Source of the DNA: Coleofasciculus sp. FACHB-1120
Lineage (GTDB): Bacteria > Cyanobacteriota > Cyanobacteriia > Cyanobacteriales > FACHB-T130
Direction of reading: 5' to 3'
Length of the DNA stretch: 64,000 nt
Assembly (NCBI RefSeq): GCF_014698845.1
Contig: NZ_JACJTV010000002.1
Location: 62,001 to 126,000, forward strand
The first letter of the stretch is position 1. Every line of letters begins with the position of its first letter. Of the stretch, positions 35,866 to 45,356 are shown piece after piece. The translations under genes and the position numbers were made by a program. Below the pieces are notes generated by a model. It saw only the letters and a program-made list of their open reading frames with translations. It did no database searches and was not told where the DNA came from.

Positions 35866-38619
35866 TTACTGGGCGCTTCTGACCAAAATCACGGTGCTTT
35901 TCACGCCACGCGCGATCGCTTCGGGAATATTTCCTTTGATCACCTGCTGCAATAGCCCTTCCCGACTAGCACCCAATATCACGACATCGCAGGCGTCAGT
36001 TTGCGCGAGATCGATTACGGCATCCGAGACAGAACTGGAACGAAGAGGAATTGCCTTCACACTTGCGCTCAGTTGACGGCTGAGAAACAAGGCTGATTTT
36101 TCTAACACGGCGGTGTCCGGCAAGAGGGTGGAAGGATGGAAAACTTGGGCTAGCTCAATGGCGGGTGCCTCACTCAGACACATCAAAGCGGGTAGGAGTT
36201 GCAAAGCTTGCTGAGCATTGGGACCACCTGCAATTGGAACCAGCCAGCGATTGAAGCAGAGAGACACAACGGGTGAGTGGGTGCCGATGCGATGCCGGGG
36301 TGCCAGGGTGCCAGGGTGCCGGGGAAAATTAGCAGCGATATTCTCCCTGACGCCTCTGCTTCTCGGCTCCTCTGCGCCTAGATCGCTTTCGCCCATTTTC
36401 ACCAACACGACTTCGCAGGGAGCCTGCCGAATGATCGTGTCCACCACATCGCCAAAAACTCGACCGGGCGTGATGCTGGTGCCTTTCCAACCCATCAGCA
36501 GCAAATTTATATGACGCTCCTTAATGGTTTCCAGAATCGCTGGCGCAACATCATGAGACACGCGGATCTGGGTGTGGACGGGAATTTGCCAATCTTGACC
36601 CAGTTTTTCGGCATGACGGAGCAACCGACGACTTTTGGTGGTGCTGACAGGCGTTTGAGCCGGGGAGCTGCTGCGAGGAACCGAGATTACCTGAAGACAT
36701 TCGATTTCGTAGTTGCGATCGCGGGCAATTGCCGCTGCCATCTGCAATAATGCGGGTGCAGTTTGCGGGTTGGCGATGGTTACGAGCATTCGTCCGCTTC
36801 CTACTGCCGGGGAACGAGTTTGATAAACACAGTAGGAAGGCTCCGGACGCGGGCCAATATTCACTGATTCACCGTTCAGCTTATCTGCTTGCGCCCGAAT
36901 AATATCAGCACGGGTAATAATCCCAATCAGCTTGCGCCCTTCCGTGACTGGCAACCGACTCAATTGATAGCGATTGAGTAAATAGAGAACATCACCCAAG
37001 GAATCGGTGGGATTTACCGTCATGGGTTTCGGCGTCATGATTTTGCTCAAAGGGGCATTTCCTGGCAATCCCCTTTGGACAATTCCGGCAAGGTCAGTTT
37101 GGGTGACAATTCCAACCAGTTTCTCCTTATACACAACCGGAAACCCGCGATGATGGGAGCGAGAGAAGGCTTGCACGGTTTCATCGAGGGTCATATTGTT
37201 TGTTAAGGTTTCCACCCGACGCTGCATGACGTCGGCTGCCCTTAGGGTCGATAAGAGTCCATCGGTGGTTGGCTTCTTTGCGAGTTCAATCCCATTCCAC
37301 TTCAACAAGCGATCGTAGAGCGATCCTCTGACTATTTTTTCCGATACTAAGTAAGCAACCACTGACCCAATCATCAGCGGCAGAACCAGATTGAAGTCCA
37401 TTGTCATTTCAAAAACGATGACAATGGCAGTGATGGGCGCTTTAGAGACGGCGCTGAAAAATGCCCCCATACCCGCGAGGGCGTAGGTGGTCGGCGAACC
37501 CACCGCCAGGGTTGTCTGCTGGACGAACCCGACCAAATAGCCAAGCCCAGACCCCAGGATCAGAGAAGGCGCGAATAACCCGCCAGGGGCACCAGAACCG
37601 CAGGCAACGAGCGTAAGTATATACTGAGCCACAAAAGCGATCGCTGCCATTTTCCAGCTCACTCCACCTGCCAGCAGGGACTCTCGCAGCCCGGTGTTGT
37701 CTCGGAATGTGGACGGGAGAAGGGCGGTCACGATTCCGGAAATGAATCCAGCCAGACCGATTCGCAGGGGTAAAGAAAGTTTGAGGCGGCGATAGAAGGC
37801 GAGGGAAGTGAAAATTCCTTTCCCAAACATTGCTCCCAGCACCCCAGCCAAGGCTCCTAACAACAGGTAAAAAGGAATCTCTTGGGCAAAAAAGCTGGTT
37901 TGAGATTGGGAAATGTTGAGATTAAGGTCGAGGCTACGACCCCCCAACAGCCGCGACACAACCGCACCGATAAAGGATGCGAGAATCGCTGTGCCTAAGG
38001 TAAGGTCGGATAAATCTTGAAGGAGTTCTTCGACAATAAACAAGACACCGGCAATCGGCGCATTGAAACCGGCGGCTAACCCAGCACCCGCACCGGCGGC
38101 CATCATCTGGCGGCGATGGTCGGGTGAGGTAGGAACCCAGTGACAGAGTTGAGCGGCAACCGCTGCACCGATATGCACGGTTGGCCCTTGACGCCCCAAG
38201 GTGAGTCCGGAACCCAGTGCAATAATGCTGCTGGCTAACTTTACGAGGGCAACTCGTAAATTCAAGGGGATGGGAAACTGAGCAAGGGCAGCTTTGACAA
38301 AGGGAATGCCGCTTCCTGCTGCTTCCGGTGCCAGTCGTTCTACGAGGAAGCCGGAGAGGAGTCCAAAGGATAAACCGATGGCGGGTAAGACGAACCATGC
38401 GGGGAGAAGGTGAGAGGCATGAACTCGCCATGCTCCCAAAGTCCCGACGCCGAATTTGAACAGAACGGCGGCGAGTCCTGATACTAACCCAATCAGACAA
38501 GCTTCCGCGATCGCTAAACGCCGTCTGGGTTGTAAGAAAGCTTTAAGTTTGGATTTGGGAAATTTGAGTTTTGAGTAAAACGACAAAACTTGAGAACTTA
38601 ACACTCTCAAATAATTCAT
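35866..38619 (-). CDS. ClC chloride channel/transporter with CBS pair and two USP domains
   Basis: A 917-residue fusion. Residues 35-440 are a full ClC core: GSGIP (102-106), GRQGPTVHIG (142-151), FNAPIAGVLFIVEEL and GAPGGLFAPSLILGSG. A CBS pair (about 465-580) and two universal-stress-protein domains (about 615-745 and 780-917) follow. Position 144, the external gating Glu of Cl-/H+ antiporters, is Gln; the inner Glu of VEEL is kept. That substitution in E. coli ClC abolishes proton coupling, so this may be a passive chloride pathway. CBS and USP parts suggest control by adenine nucleotides. It is convergent with ftsE. Confidence 0.94.
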   Translation of the reverse strand: MNYLRVLSSQVLSFYSKLKFPKSKLKAFLQPRRRLAIAEACLIGLVSGLAAVLFKFGVGTLGAWRVHASHLLPAWFVLPAIGLSFGLLSGFLVERLAPEAAGSGIPFVKAALAQFPIPLNLRVALVKLASSIIALGSGLTLGRQGPTVHIGAAVAAQLCHWVPTSPDHRRQMMAAGAGAGLAAGFNAPIAGVLFIVEELLQDLSDLTLGTAILASFIGAVVSRLLGGRSLDLNLNISQSQTSFFAQEIPFYLLLGALAGVLGAMFGKGIFTSLAFYRRLKLSLPLRIGLAGFISGIVTALLPSTFRDNTGLRESLLAGGVSWKMAAIAFVAQYILTLVACGSGAPGGLFAPSLILGSGLGYLVGFVQQTTLAVGSPTTYALAGMGAFFSAVSKAPITAIVIVFEMTMDFNLVLPLMIGSVVAYLVSEKIVRGSLYDRLLKWNGIELAKKPTTDGLLSTLRAADVMQRRVETLTNNMTLDETVQAFSRSHHRGFPVVYKEKLVGIVTQTDLAGIVQRGLPGNAPLSKIMTPKPMTVNPTDSLGDVLYLLNRYQLSRLPVTEGRKLIGIITRADIIRAQADKLNGESVNIGPRPEPSYCVYQTRSPAVGSGRMLVTIANPQTAPALLQMAAAIARDRNYEIECLQVISVPRSSSPAQTPVSTTKSRRLLRHAEKLGQDWQIPVHTQIRVSHDVAPAILETIKERHINLLLMGWKGTSITPGRVFGDVVDTIIRQAPCEVVLVKMGESDLGAEEPRSRGVRENIAANFPRHPGTLAPRHRIGTHSPVVSLCFNRWLVPIAGGPNAQQALQLLPALMCLSEAPAIELAQVFHPSTLLPDTAVLEKSALFLSRQLSASVKAIPLRSSSVSDAVIDLAQTDACDVVILGASREGLLQQVIKGNIPEAIARGVKSTVILVRSAQ

Positions 38620-38708
38620 AAGTTATTCAACATTTTGCCCTCGACTCAATTCATCGCAAATATTCATTGCAAAGGGCTAACGGGCAATTAACCAGGCTTC
38701 GATTCCCA

Positions 38709-40025
38709 TTAACTCAGCATTCTGCCGTTGACGGATAGCCCTTCTACAATCAGAGACGGCGTATAGACTGAACCATTCCACTCGGCGTCGCCCCCCAATG
38801 CCACTAGCTGCTTGAGGGCTGCGTATACGTTACCTGCCACCATCGTATCTTTTACCCTGCCGACTACCTGACCGTTCTTGATCCGATAGCCCAGGTCAAC
38901 GTTAATCGAGAAGTCGCCAGAAATCCCAGAACCGCCTCCCAACATCTGGTCTACCACCAGTCCATCACCCATCTGCTGCATTAAATTCAGCAGATCCCCG
39001 GTTCCCGGATGAATCAGCAAATTAAATAGCCCCGGGGTCGGGTAACTGCCTAAACCGGGGCGAAATCCGTTGCCGGTGGTACCGCTACCCAGCTGGCGTC
39101 CAGTGGTGCGGTCGGTATAAAACAGCTGCAAAATGCCGTCTTTGATAAATACCAGATTCCGCGTGGTCGTGCCTTCATCATCAAAAGGACAGCTAAACGG
39201 CCCGGAATCTGGGTTTTGGGTAATCGTGAGGGCTTTTGAAGTCACGGGTTCGCCCAAGCGATCGCTCCACGGAGAAGCTCCCTCAAGCGTTCGTTTGCCA
39301 TTCAGTGCGGCTGAGAGAGTTCCCCAAAGCATATCCGCTGCTTTGGCGGTAAATAGCACAGGCACGCGACCGATGGGGGGTGAAATGTTTTCTTTCGCCC
39401 AAGCTAACCGCTGCAAAATTTGGTTTGCCAAGGCGACGGTATCCAGGCTATCCCGCTGGGTTTGTCCATCGCCAACGCTCAAGAAATCATCCCCCCGCAC
39501 CCATTCGGCTGCCAGATAACAGCTGAGGGTCGTATCGGTATAGCGACAATCTAGTCCTTTGGAGTTGACAAGGCGCGTTGTTTCCGCTTCGCATTCCCAT
39601 TGAGCGGTGCAGAGGACTTCTGGGTAGGCATCTCGGACGAGCGCGATCGCTTCTTTGCCCATTAATATCAGATTCTCGACAGGCATAAACTCGCCCAAAT
39701 CGGGATACTGAGATGCCCGCCCCTCAGTCAATTCCACGGTTTCCACACCGTTGAGTGCCGACAAAGCGATCGCTCGATCTACCAGTGCTTGCGGTTCCAC
39801 AGGGCCATAAGCAACGGCTAAACCCGGACGTCCTTCTCGCCACAGCCGCAACGCCGTCCCTTCTGATTGGGCACTTTCCAGTTGTTTGAGCCGGTTGGCT
39901 TCAAAAAAAACCGGGCGAGAAAGCGATCGCGCTTGATAAACCTCCGCGGCTTCAGCTCCAGAACGAGTGGCTAACTCCAATAGCTGCTCTGCTAGCGTCT
40001 CTTGTGGTAAATCGTTAAAACCCAT
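38709..40025 (-). CDS. TldD/PmbA (TldE-like) family protein
   Basis: A 438-residue member of the modulator-of-gyrase family. The N-terminal domain shows LLELATRSGAEAAEVYQ and FEANRLKQLESAQSEGTALR; the C-terminal part has SGPFSCPFDDEGTTTRN, LVFIKDGILQLFYTDR and GGGSGISGDFSINVDLGYRI. No HExxxH zinc motif is visible, which points to the TldE (PmbA) subunit. TldD and TldE form a heterodimeric protease that processes small peptides; the TldD partner is not in the window. The ATG at 40025 gives MGFNDLPQETLAEQ. Its promoter lies in the 200-bp gap to tab2 or in tab2 itself. Confidence 0.92.
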   Translation of the reverse strand: MGFNDLPQETLAEQLLELATRSGAEAAEVYQARSLSRPVFFEANRLKQLESAQSEGTALRLWREGRPGLAVAYGPVEPQALVDRAIALSALNGVETVELTEGRASQYPDLGEFMPVENLILMGKEAIALVRDAYPEVLCTAQWECEAETTRLVNSKGLDCRYTDTTLSCYLAAEWVRGDDFLSVGDGQTQRDSLDTVALANQILQRLAWAKENISPPIGRVPVLFTAKAADMLWGTLSAALNGKRTLEGASPWSDRLGEPVTSKALTITQNPDSGPFSCPFDDEGTTTRNLVFIKDGILQLFYTDRTTGRQLGSGTTGNGFRPGLGSYPTPGLFNLLIHPGTGDLLNLMQQMGDGLVVDQMLGGGSGISGDFSINVDLGYRIKNGQVVGRVKDTMVAGNVYAALKQLVALGGDAEWNGSVYTPSLIVEGLSVNGRMLS

Positions 40026-40226
40026 ATTCTAACCGTGGAATTTATTGATGGAACCGCCAAGACGCCCTCAAAAGTCAAAATAAAAAGTGCAAACTTCTGT
40101 CGATTCAGTCTCAACAGCGGTGCTTTTACTCCGACTTCTATGCTTATCTGAAAGCCTTTTTTGATGTCTTTGTATTCTATTCTCCCAGTCTGGTTGCGAA
40201 ACCGAAAGATTTCCTGGGGAATCAAT

Positions 40227-41105
40227 TTAACCCAGAGGCAATTCTTGCATTAGCCAAAAACCCGCAAAGGATTCTGCTTGCGGATCGGACTGAATCGCTA
40301 AAAAATGTAACATCCCAGCTTTTCGCTTGGCGTCCTCAAAGTTTTCGGCTTCCGTCAAAGTTTTTGCATCTTTGATACTTGCCAAAATCCAGCTATTACT
40401 CTCACCCGTCTCTAACAGCAATCTAGGCGGTGTGTTCCGATTAAATTTCAGGAACGCCGGTTCAATTCCCGACATCCAGCCAGCCATTGGCACTGCTCTG
40501 GGAGAGAAAATCACCACCCCTGGAATCGGCGTCTCCGGTGGCAAAGGCGCGAAATCTCCTAATCCAATGAGTGGGAAAGCTTCTCGAAAGCCAATGTCCC
40601 ACTCGTGCATTTCCTCAAAGGCTGCCGCTGACAAGGTTACAAATGCCCACTTTTGCCCAATCAGCGCATCCGGTAAAGGTTGGGGCGGCTGGGGTTGGTA
40701 TTGGACAGAGGGATTCGGGCCAACCGCTTGGTAGCCCGGTTGCTGGGGATAAACTTCTTGGAACCGCTCTTGCAGCCACCGATACAGTGTAAAAGTTCGG
40801 CGGCTCAGCTGAGCGGAAATGCCCAACTCATCGCAGGCTTTCACAATCATTTTGGTCATCGGGCGGCGGAAGAAGCGGATTTTTTGTGGAGGTTCAGGTG
40901 CCCTAGCGATCGCTTCTTCCAACGTCGTTCGCAGCCAGATCGAATTTACCGTGGTATTCGGGCAAAACTCGGCGTAACGAAACAGGGACTCAGGTTTGGT
41001 GCGGATATCCAATGGACTCTCGCACACCAATAACTCCCAAACCTTTTTCTGTTGTTCGTCCAAAATTGGACGCGAATAAAAATCTAATTCCCAAACTGTT
41101 CCCAT
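40227..41105 (-). CDS. Tab2/Atab2 family RNA-binding protein
   Basis: A 292-residue protein of the Tab2 family (DUF1092), restricted to oxygenic phototrophs. The N-terminal WELDFYSRPILDEQQKKVWE is diagnostic, and PPQKIRFFRRPMTKMIVKAC and PQQPGYQ follow. In Chlamydomonas Tab2 binds the psaB leader and is needed for photosystem I translation; the plant homologue supports both photosystems. The cyanobacterial role is presumed similar. No transmembrane segment is present. It is divergent from rtcA with about 60 bp between. Confidence 0.94.
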   Translation of the reverse strand: MGTVWELDFYSRPILDEQQKKVWELLVCESPLDIRTKPESLFRYAEFCPNTTVNSIWLRTTLEEAIARAPEPPQKIRFFRRPMTKMIVKACDELGISAQLSRRTFTLYRWLQERFQEVYPQQPGYQAVGPNPSVQYQPQPPQPLPDALIGQKWAFVTLSAAAFEEMHEWDIGFREAFPLIGLGDFAPLPPETPIPGVVIFSPRAVPMAGWMSGIEPAFLKFNRNTPPRLLLETGESNSWILASIKDAKTLTEAENFEDAKRKAGMLHFLAIQSDPQAESFAGFWLMQELPLG

Positions 41106-41164
41106 GCCGCGCCGTTAAAATCTGGTCACTTCCTTCATAATACTTTTGAAGCATCCTTTTACTC

Positions 41165-42241
41165 ATGATTTACATCGACGGTTCCTACGGAGAAGGCGGC
41201 GGACAGGTTTTACGGACTTCTCTCAGCCTGGCGGCGATCGCCGGTCATCCGATCCAGATTGGGCGGGTTCGGGCGGGACGCAAAAAGCCTGGACTCGCTG
41301 CCCAACACTTAACGGCTGTGCGTGCCGCTGCTGCCATCTGCGGAGCAAAAGTGCAGGGGGATACCTTAGGTTCAACGGCTTTAGAGTTTATTCCGGGTGA
41401 TTCAATCCAACCTGGAAAATACACGTTTGATGTCACCGAAGCACAGGAAGGCGGTTCGGCGGGTGCTATCACTTTGGTTTTGCAGACAATTTTGCTGCCC
41501 TTAGCGATCGCGCAAGGAGAATCGCAGGTGACATTACGCGGCGGCACCCATGTCGCCTATAGCCCCGCTTATACCTACATTGAGCAAGTTTATCTGCCTC
41601 TATTACGTCAGATGGGAGTGGAGGCTGAGGTGAGAATACGCAGTTGGGGGTGGTATCCCCAAGGCGGGGGAGAAGTGGAACTTCGCGTTAGCGGTAGGGG
41701 TGTTAGCGGTAGGGATAGGGAAACCCAACCCTTCCGGGGGATTAGCCTTCTGGAACCCGGAGAATTTCAGCAGGTGCGGGGGATTGCTGTGGTGACACAA
41801 CTTCCTTCCCACATTCCCCAACGGATGGCTAGTCGCGCCGAAAATGTGTTGCATGAGGCGGCTCTCAAAGCCACTGTCCAACCCTTGCGGGAAAGGGGCG
41901 TGGCACCGGGGGCGGGGATTTTCCTTACCGCTGAGTACGAGAACAGCAAGGCTTTTTTTGGTGCTTTGGGACGTCTGGGACTGCCCGCTGATAAAGTTGC
42001 CGATCTGGCTTGTCAGGAGTTGCTGGATTTTCATAACACTGGCGCACCTGTCGATGTACACATGGGGGATCAGTTGCTATTACCAGCAGCTTTAGCTGAC
42101 TCGACAAGTCAGTACCGAGTGGCGGAGATTAGCACCCACCTAACGACCAATGCGTGTGTGATTGAGCAGTTTGGGTTGGCATCGATAACGATTGATGAAG
42201 TCGATCGTCGGGTGACGGTAACACCCAACCCTGACAGATAA
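41165..42241 (+). CDS. rtcA: RNA 3'-terminal phosphate cyclase
   Basis: A 358-residue enzyme that uses ATP to turn RNA 3'-phosphate ends into 2',3'-cyclic phosphates. It starts with the classic DGSYGEGGGQVLRTSLSLAA and continues with RAGRKKPGLAAQHLTAVRA, GSAGAITLVLQTILLP, GGTHVAYSPAYTYIEQVYLP and a C-terminal VDVHMGDQLLLPAALA. The catalytic His sits in the late EISTHLTTNACVIEQF motif. The ATG at 41165 is clear. The RNA ligase RtcB and regulator RtcR are absent from the neighbourhood; the divergent neighbour, Tab2, is also an RNA protein. Confidence 0.96.
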   Translation: MIYIDGSYGEGGGQVLRTSLSLAAIAGHPIQIGRVRAGRKKPGLAAQHLTAVRAAAAICGAKVQGDTLGSTALEFIPGDSIQPGKYTFDVTEAQEGGSAGAITLVLQTILLPLAIAQGESQVTLRGGTHVAYSPAYTYIEQVYLPLLRQMGVEAEVRIRSWGWYPQGGGEVELRVSGRGVSGRDRETQPFRGISLLEPGEFQQVRGIAVVTQLPSHIPQRMASRAENVLHEAALKATVQPLRERGVAPGAGIFLTAEYENSKAFFGALGRLGLPADKVADLACQELLDFHNTGAPVDVHMGDQLLLPAALADSTSQYRVAEISTHLTTNACVIEQFGLASITIDEVDRRVTVTPNPDR

Positions 42242-42367
42242 GTAGGGATATTTAGGCGATCGCTTCTAAATTTCCAGTTAATTTAAACACGACAAACGCT
42301 CCCATGCTGCTAATATTGCCCTCATCGCCGCAGACTTTGATGTTCACTGCTGCAACAAAATTGACCA

Positions 42368-43039
42368 ATGGCTGACCTACCTCCTTCATTGCCACCAGGG
42401 TGTGTTCTCCGACCAGCCCGTGCGGAAGAAAAATGGTTAATTCAGCAATTATTATTAGAATTTACAAAATCTGAAGCTTTAAAATTTGACCTGAGAGTTT
42501 TAGCTTTTAACTTGGTAGTTTTGATTGTATTGACTTTTTTTATGCTAACAATTGGGCAAATTATCAAAACCCTTGTTTCTAATCTCTTGGTCGGAACTTT
42601 TTTATTTATTCTCCTGGCGGGTATTTTTATGATTACCCTTTCTTTTGCCGCTTCCTTTATTCTGTTTTTATTCTCAATTTTTACCTACGCTTTCATCAAT
42701 TGGTCGCGGTTCTGGGTGATTGAATGTAATGGAAGCCTAGTAGCTTGCGGTGAAATAAACGGCTACGGTACGCACTCCATGCTCTATTACTTATTTGTGA
42801 AACCTGTCTGGCGCAGTCAGCAGCTAGGTTCCTATCTAGTGAAGCGTCTTGTTCAAGAAGCGACCCACCCCCTCTATTTAGTCTGTAAGCCTAAATTAGT
42901 ACGATTTTATTCTCAACTAGGCTTTACGATTGTTCCTTGGCGAGAAATCTCACAGCCCCTGAAGTCAAGTTTTCAAATTTTCCAACTGGATACCCTAATG
43001 AGTGGAAATGTTTGGACAGTGATGCGGTATCAAAGTTAG
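42368..43039 (+). CDS. GNAT acetyltransferase with membrane helices inserted
   Basis: A 223-residue protein. Residues 10-35 look like the first strand and helix of a GNAT domain (VLRPARAEEKWLIQQLLLEF). A hydrophobic block at about 45-115 then gives two to three membrane helices, and the GNAT core resumes at about 118-215 (FWVIECNGSLVACGEI, LFVKPVWRSQQLGSYLVKRL for acetyl-CoA binding, FYSQLGF). The acyl-CoA loop reads WRSQQLGS rather than the usual RGxGxG. It probably acetylates a membrane-proximal substrate from the cytoplasmic face. A shared bidirectional terminator follows. Confidence 0.85.
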   Translation: MADLPPSLPPGCVLRPARAEEKWLIQQLLLEFTKSEALKFDLRVLAFNLVVLIVLTFFMLTIGQIIKTLVSNLLVGTFLFILLAGIFMITLSFAASFILFLFSIFTYAFINWSRFWVIECNGSLVACGEINGYGTHSMLYYLFVKPVWRSQQLGSYLVKRLVQEATHPLYLVCKPKLVRFYSQLGFTIVPWREISQPLKSSFQIFQLDTLMSGNVWTVMRYQS

Positions 43040-43057
43040 AAAAATCAGGGATCTTAC

Positions 43058-43087
43058 AAAAATCCCCGACAAGCGCCGGGGATTTTT
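43058..43087. terminator. Bidirectional terminator between convergent genes
   Basis: AAAAATCCCCG (43058-43068) pairs perfectly with CGGGGATTTTT (43077-43087) around an eight-base loop. It serves the GNAT gene (plus) and the GH57 gene (minus). Confidence 0.9.
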
Positions 43088-43099
43088 GGGATTTAATTC

Positions 43100-45331
43100 T
43101 TAAGGAACATCAATCGGAATCAAGGCGTTTTCAGGCACATAGCTACTAAAGCGTTCGCCATCTGCCAAAACCGCTACCATTCGCAACGGAAAATCTGGGC
43201 CGATTTGCAAATCTGCCCAAGGAACTGCCACTTCCAAACACTTATTTAAACCCACTTGAGCGCGGCTGAACCGAGGATGCCACTTGAGATTTTCCCCAGC
43301 CTCCTCAAACTCAATCGTTTGAGTCAGTAAGTTAATCCCTAAATGGTGGTGGAACAGATAGTTCAATGGCGCTTCGTCGGGTAAATTCTCTAGCGGAATG
43401 GGGCTATTGTGCATCGTTTGGTTGGGATAGAACCACAGCAAATGCAACTCTGGCGGACAGCCCTTACCCGGTTGAATGCCGGTCTGGAAGTCCAGTCTTA
43501 GATAGAAGTTAAGGTGATCCACCCCGTACCAAAGACGCTGAACGGCACTGCTCTTATGCATCGTACCCCGCGATCCCCCGACATCGATCCGACCGGCGCG
43601 ATCCCAATCCTGTTCGTCACCCAGTCCATCAATGGTGGGATGAATAAAGCCTTCGGGTCGGTGATCTCCCCGCGCTTCGTGAGCTTCTACGGGTTGGCGC
43701 AAGTTCGGCGGGATTGGCTCATTTAACGCCTGGTAAATCGCACACAGGTGTTCCCGGAATAACTGGTCGAACATGGCATCTTGGTTTGAGGAATGACCTT
43801 CGCCAAACCACCAGAACCAATCGGAACCTTCCGCGGCGTACAAAGCTTCCCAAACTTCTGGATTGTTTTCCTCAGTTGCTTCTGGATGGCTAGCCAAGAC
43901 TTTCCGCGCATCCTCTAAGAGATCCCAAGCGCGATTTTTGGCGGGATCGCCAATCCAAGTCGTGAAGCTGCCATCGACCCAAGAGCCGCTGTGCAGCTGC
44001 TCGGCGGGGATAGTTGCCTGGGGAGGGAACTGGTCTATAAATTCCGAAACCGTGACCAGTTTCAGCTCTGTGTGGTCGCTCAGCGTCTGATAAAGAGCTT
44101 CTAAGAAGGGCTTACCATCCAGATGGTAGTGTTCCCAGCAATTTTCGCCGTCGAGGGCAATATTGACCAGCCACGGTTGTTCTAGGGCTGTACCGCCTCC
44201 TTGCTGGCGGTGTTTCAGGGTGCGAGCGATCGCTTCCAAATGCCCCACTAAGTCGGCGGCGGCGCGGCGCGGTTCCATCGCGCCATAAGTAAAGCCAATT
44301 AAATCTGACAATCGGTGATCCCGAAACACGATTGCTAAGTCGCCGGACTCGGTTTGCAGTCGATAAGGTTGATACAGTAATTCGGGTTCGTAGACATTCC
44401 CCGCGCCGTCCCGATGGAAAAATTGCTTAATTGACCAACCCAAAACGGCTTCATCTGAGCAGATCCACTTATATCCCTGCTTGGCAATATAAGGCAAAAT
44501 CTCAGGACTAACCGATTGTTCTGAAGGCCACAAACCACGCGGTTCTTGCCCAAATCGATCTTTATACATATCCCAAGATTTTTGGAGATGCCTGGGAATA
44601 TCTTCAGCCCACTGGAAGCGCTGCTTCGGCAAGGTCATATTGGGTACTGCCACCCGACCGGAGTTTGTATCGTTCAGTAAGGGCAAAATCGGGTGCGTGT
44701 AAGGCGTTGTCGTTACTTCCAGTTGCCCCGCTTCCTGCATCTGCCGGTGCTGCGGAATGATCCGGCTCAATATTTCTCGCTGTTTGGAGAAAATTCGCTG
44801 GCGATCGCTTAAAGTAAAGTTTCTTCCCTGCTTCAACCACCCCTCAATCTCTGGATCGTCCCAAAACAAAGGATCAATCCACGCCAGATTATGCCAAGCG
44901 AGCAAATCGCTATAATCTTGGGGATTCCAATTTGTCCAACACCATTCTTCACCTTTTTCTTGACGTTGCCCGTAAAGCTCTCCGTAGCGGGGATGAGGGT
45001 CAATTAAGGTATGGTGATTGGCATCAAAAAAATGGTCAATAATAAATCTTTTTTGTTCATCACTCAGTTGCTGTTCCGGCGTCAAAGCTGCGGCTAGATA
45101 TGGGTCCATCGCCGTGCCAGCGACATAATCCTCTAACTGCAAAATCAAAGACGGCACGAGATTAACCGTTTGATGCAGCTTCGGATAACGAGCCAGCAGC
45201 AGCACTAAATCTAGGTAATCTTTCGTTCCATGCAGACGCACCCAAGGCAAGCGATACTGATTGACTGCGCGGCTTTTATACAGGGGCTGATGCTGATGCC
45301 AGATGAAAGAGATATAGAGAGGATGGGGCAT
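43100..45331 (-). CDS. Glycoside hydrolase family 57 protein
   Basis: A 743-residue GH57 protein. The catalytic barrel spans about 1-430: ISFIWHQHQPLYK at the start, TTTPYTHPILPLLND, GLWPSEQSVSPEIL (acidic motif), and LDGENCWEHYHLDGKPFLEA. Residues 430-580 are helical (SDWFWWFGEGHSSNQD is family-typical), and the C-terminal 150 residues form a beta domain. The family includes alpha-amylases, 4-alpha-glucanotransferases and branching enzymes acting on alpha-glucans. The exact reaction is not determined. No signal peptide, so it is cytosolic. The nfu gene lies 150 bp upstream, separated by hairpins. Confidence 0.92.
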   Translation of the reverse strand: MPHPLYISFIWHQHQPLYKSRAVNQYRLPWVRLHGTKDYLDLVLLLARYPKLHQTVNLVPSLILQLEDYVAGTAMDPYLAAALTPEQQLSDEQKRFIIDHFFDANHHTLIDPHPRYGELYGQRQEKGEEWCWTNWNPQDYSDLLAWHNLAWIDPLFWDDPEIEGWLKQGRNFTLSDRQRIFSKQREILSRIIPQHRQMQEAGQLEVTTTPYTHPILPLLNDTNSGRVAVPNMTLPKQRFQWAEDIPRHLQKSWDMYKDRFGQEPRGLWPSEQSVSPEILPYIAKQGYKWICSDEAVLGWSIKQFFHRDGAGNVYEPELLYQPYRLQTESGDLAIVFRDHRLSDLIGFTYGAMEPRRAAADLVGHLEAIARTLKHRQQGGGTALEQPWLVNIALDGENCWEHYHLDGKPFLEALYQTLSDHTELKLVTVSEFIDQFPPQATIPAEQLHSGSWVDGSFTTWIGDPAKNRAWDLLEDARKVLASHPEATEENNPEVWEALYAAEGSDWFWWFGEGHSSNQDAMFDQLFREHLCAIYQALNEPIPPNLRQPVEAHEARGDHRPEGFIHPTIDGLGDEQDWDRAGRIDVGGSRGTMHKSSAVQRLWYGVDHLNFYLRLDFQTGIQPGKGCPPELHLLWFYPNQTMHNSPIPLENLPDEAPLNYLFHHHLGINLLTQTIEFEEAGENLKWHPRFSRAQVGLNKCLEVAVPWADLQIGPDFPLRMVAVLADGERFSSYVPENALIPIDVP

Positions 45332-45356
45332 AGGAAAAGTAAAAAGTAAAAACTAA

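Noticed and set aside
39992-40225. 77-codon minus-strand frame between Tab2 and the TldE-like gene
   Set aside because: Only a TTG start immediately after the tab2 stop, overlaps the TldE start by 34 bases, and no family is recognisable. It could be revisited if homologues conserve it.
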